From positions 62,001 to 126,000 of the forward strand of contig JAQGDQ010000138.1 in the NCBI GenBank assembly GCA_030141605.1: a stretch of 64,000 nt of DNA. Direction: 5' to 3'. The translations under genes and the position numbers were made by a program. The notes beneath the pieces are model-generated. The model saw nothing but the letters and a program-made list of their open reading frames with translations. It ran no database searches and was not told the DNA's origin. Source of the stretch: Tubiluchus corallicola (Eukaryota > Priapulida > Priapulimorpha > Priapulimorphida > Tubiluchidae). This document shows positions 62,890 to 64,000 of the stretch, piece by piece (the stretch's first letter is position 1; each line of letters begins with the position of its first letter).

Positions 62890-63330
62890 CAGAATTTTTA
62901 CTAGTGAACGCTTTTGACAATGTCAAAAACTGTTGTAAGATTCTACTCTGCGACAGAAGATGCTTTTTAGTGATGGGCTTTTGCTTCGTATTTGCAAGTA
63001 CAAAATGATTTTCAAAATAATTAAGAATATGTACAACAAGTACGTTTCTGTTTGATATTAATAGTTTAAATGAAATCAGAACTTGTCACTTTTTGACCCG
63101 TGACCCTCGGGTAAAGTACAACATTGAGTTAGTCTTACCAAGACAATCTATTTAATGAGCTACAAGATACTAAAATTGGAGCTTATCAACCAACGTGGGC
63201 GTGATTCATACCACGCAATTCGTCTCTTTGACACCTTTCATTTGATATACTATAAGCCACTATTACTCCACAGGGGAAGCATTGGTGTCACGACCAGCGC
63301 CCCCCCCCCCCCGGAATGAATTTGCTTTTT
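62890..63330. repeat. dispersed repeat family R2, copy 2
   Basis: Second copy of the sequence at 20990-21560, same orientation, with a run of about 14 C at 63300-63313 at the point where copy 1 also has C8. Confidence 0.65.
63300..63313. repeat. poly-C run
   Basis: Homopolymer inside R2 copy 2; length uncertain in any assembly. Confidence 0.85.
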
Positions 63331-63592
63331 GCGCTCTATCAAAAAGCTTTCCATATTGTGACTCCAGCTTATCGAAAAACAGTCACCACCCACTGTGCGT
63401 GCATGCGTATGTGTGTGCGAGCTATTAACAAAACAAAAGGACCAATAAATAAAAACCATGACGGGGTGTAAACCAAGAAGATTCAGCTGTGAAACAGATC
63501 CTTAATTAGTGTCGTCCGGGCAAGAAATTCGGGTGTGTAAATGAATCAATGATCTGTGATCAGTGAAGCCAGACAACGTGTGTCACTTAAAT

Positions 63593-64000
63593 GACAAGAA
63601 AAGGGGCACCTGAAGAAGGTTTCAGAAAAATTGCCTTAAAAAATTATACTACTTTACAGGAATTTTGATGCACATATCGTATTCGTGTTGAAAGGAATTT
63701 TCGTCTGTTTTCATTTTAAATCTCCCGCAATACTGTTCCGACGGCGCCATTACAAGACGTCACTAAAATACGTAAATCAGGCGAAGAAAAGGCAATGTTA
63801 AATTATGACCCAAAAAACTTTCCGTGCAAATCTATATTACTTAGCACTTACCTGCTGGAAACACTTATGTAACTAGACTAATCATTTAAAATGTTTGTGC
63901 CAGTTGGTAAAATGTCGCTGACTCACACTCCAGGGTGCGTCACTCACTAGCCAAAAACGTATTTTTAATCTTATTGACAAGATACAGTAATTTAAAATTT
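63593..64000 (+). repeat. dispersed repeat family R1, copy 2 (cut by window end)
   Basis: Aligns with 18230-18640 from GACAAGAAAAGGGG to the last base of the window. Confidence 0.8.

Overview
This window looks like nuclear DNA of an invertebrate animal. It is AT-rich, its genes are split by introns with GT/AG borders, it encodes a vertebrate-like GRK4/5/6-type receptor kinase, a class-A-like GPCR pair, a four-pass TMEM221-like protein and a collagen-repeat exon, and it is littered with LINE, SINE, hAT-like and pogo-like debris. Nothing in it is bacterial or organellar: no operons, no CRISPR array, no ribosome binding sites. I cannot name the phylum; the LINE family and gene set would fit a marine invertebrate such as a cnidarian, mollusc or lancelet-like animal, but that is a guess.

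Layout. 1-6.3 kb: no gene; a ~142-bp tandem repeat (2.46-2.82 kb) and a decayed LINE 3' end (2.94-3.67 kb). 6.3-11.2 kb, minus strand: a three-exon gene for a 408-residue four-helix membrane protein resembling TMEM221, whose first intron holds a pair of ~250-bp repeats with a 5S-rRNA-like end, a tRNA-like relic and LINE relics. 11.2-22.4 kb: no gene; microsatellites, a foldback element built of 41-bp units (15.26-15.99 kb) and one copy each of two dispersed repeat families (18.2 and 21.0 kb) whose second copies lie at 62.9-64.0 kb. 22.4-27.8 kb, plus strand: a tandem duplication carrying two intronless GPCR genes, each unit bordered by ATC-type triplet repeats. 29.5-35.6 kb: three copies of one LINE family, one of them split by a 685-bp pogo-like MITE. 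32.3-38.2 kb, minus strand: a secreted protein with signal peptide, a long polyglutamate stretch and a Gly-X-Y collagen exon; its last two exons are tentative and LINE copy C sits in its intron. 40.1-49.3 kb: an inverted pair of ~380-bp MITEs. 44.9-60.2 kb, minus strand: twelve exons giving the last 519 residues of a GRK4/5/6-class kinase, with every exon join in frame; the exon(s) for the N-terminal ~80 residues were not found and are probably beyond 60.2 kb or outside the window. Its introns hold two hAT-like MITEs, a pogo-like MITE end, a LINE 3' end and a tRNA-derived SINE.

Functional links: GRKs phosphorylate active GPCRs, so the GPCR pair and the GRK belong to the same signalling theme, but they lie on opposite strands ~17 kb apart with an unrelated gene between, and I see no evidence for co-regulation. 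The most interesting items are the polyglutamate-collagen chimera, the GPCR duplication with a gene-conversion-like core, the foldback element, and the MITE inserted exactly in a reverse transcriptase motif.
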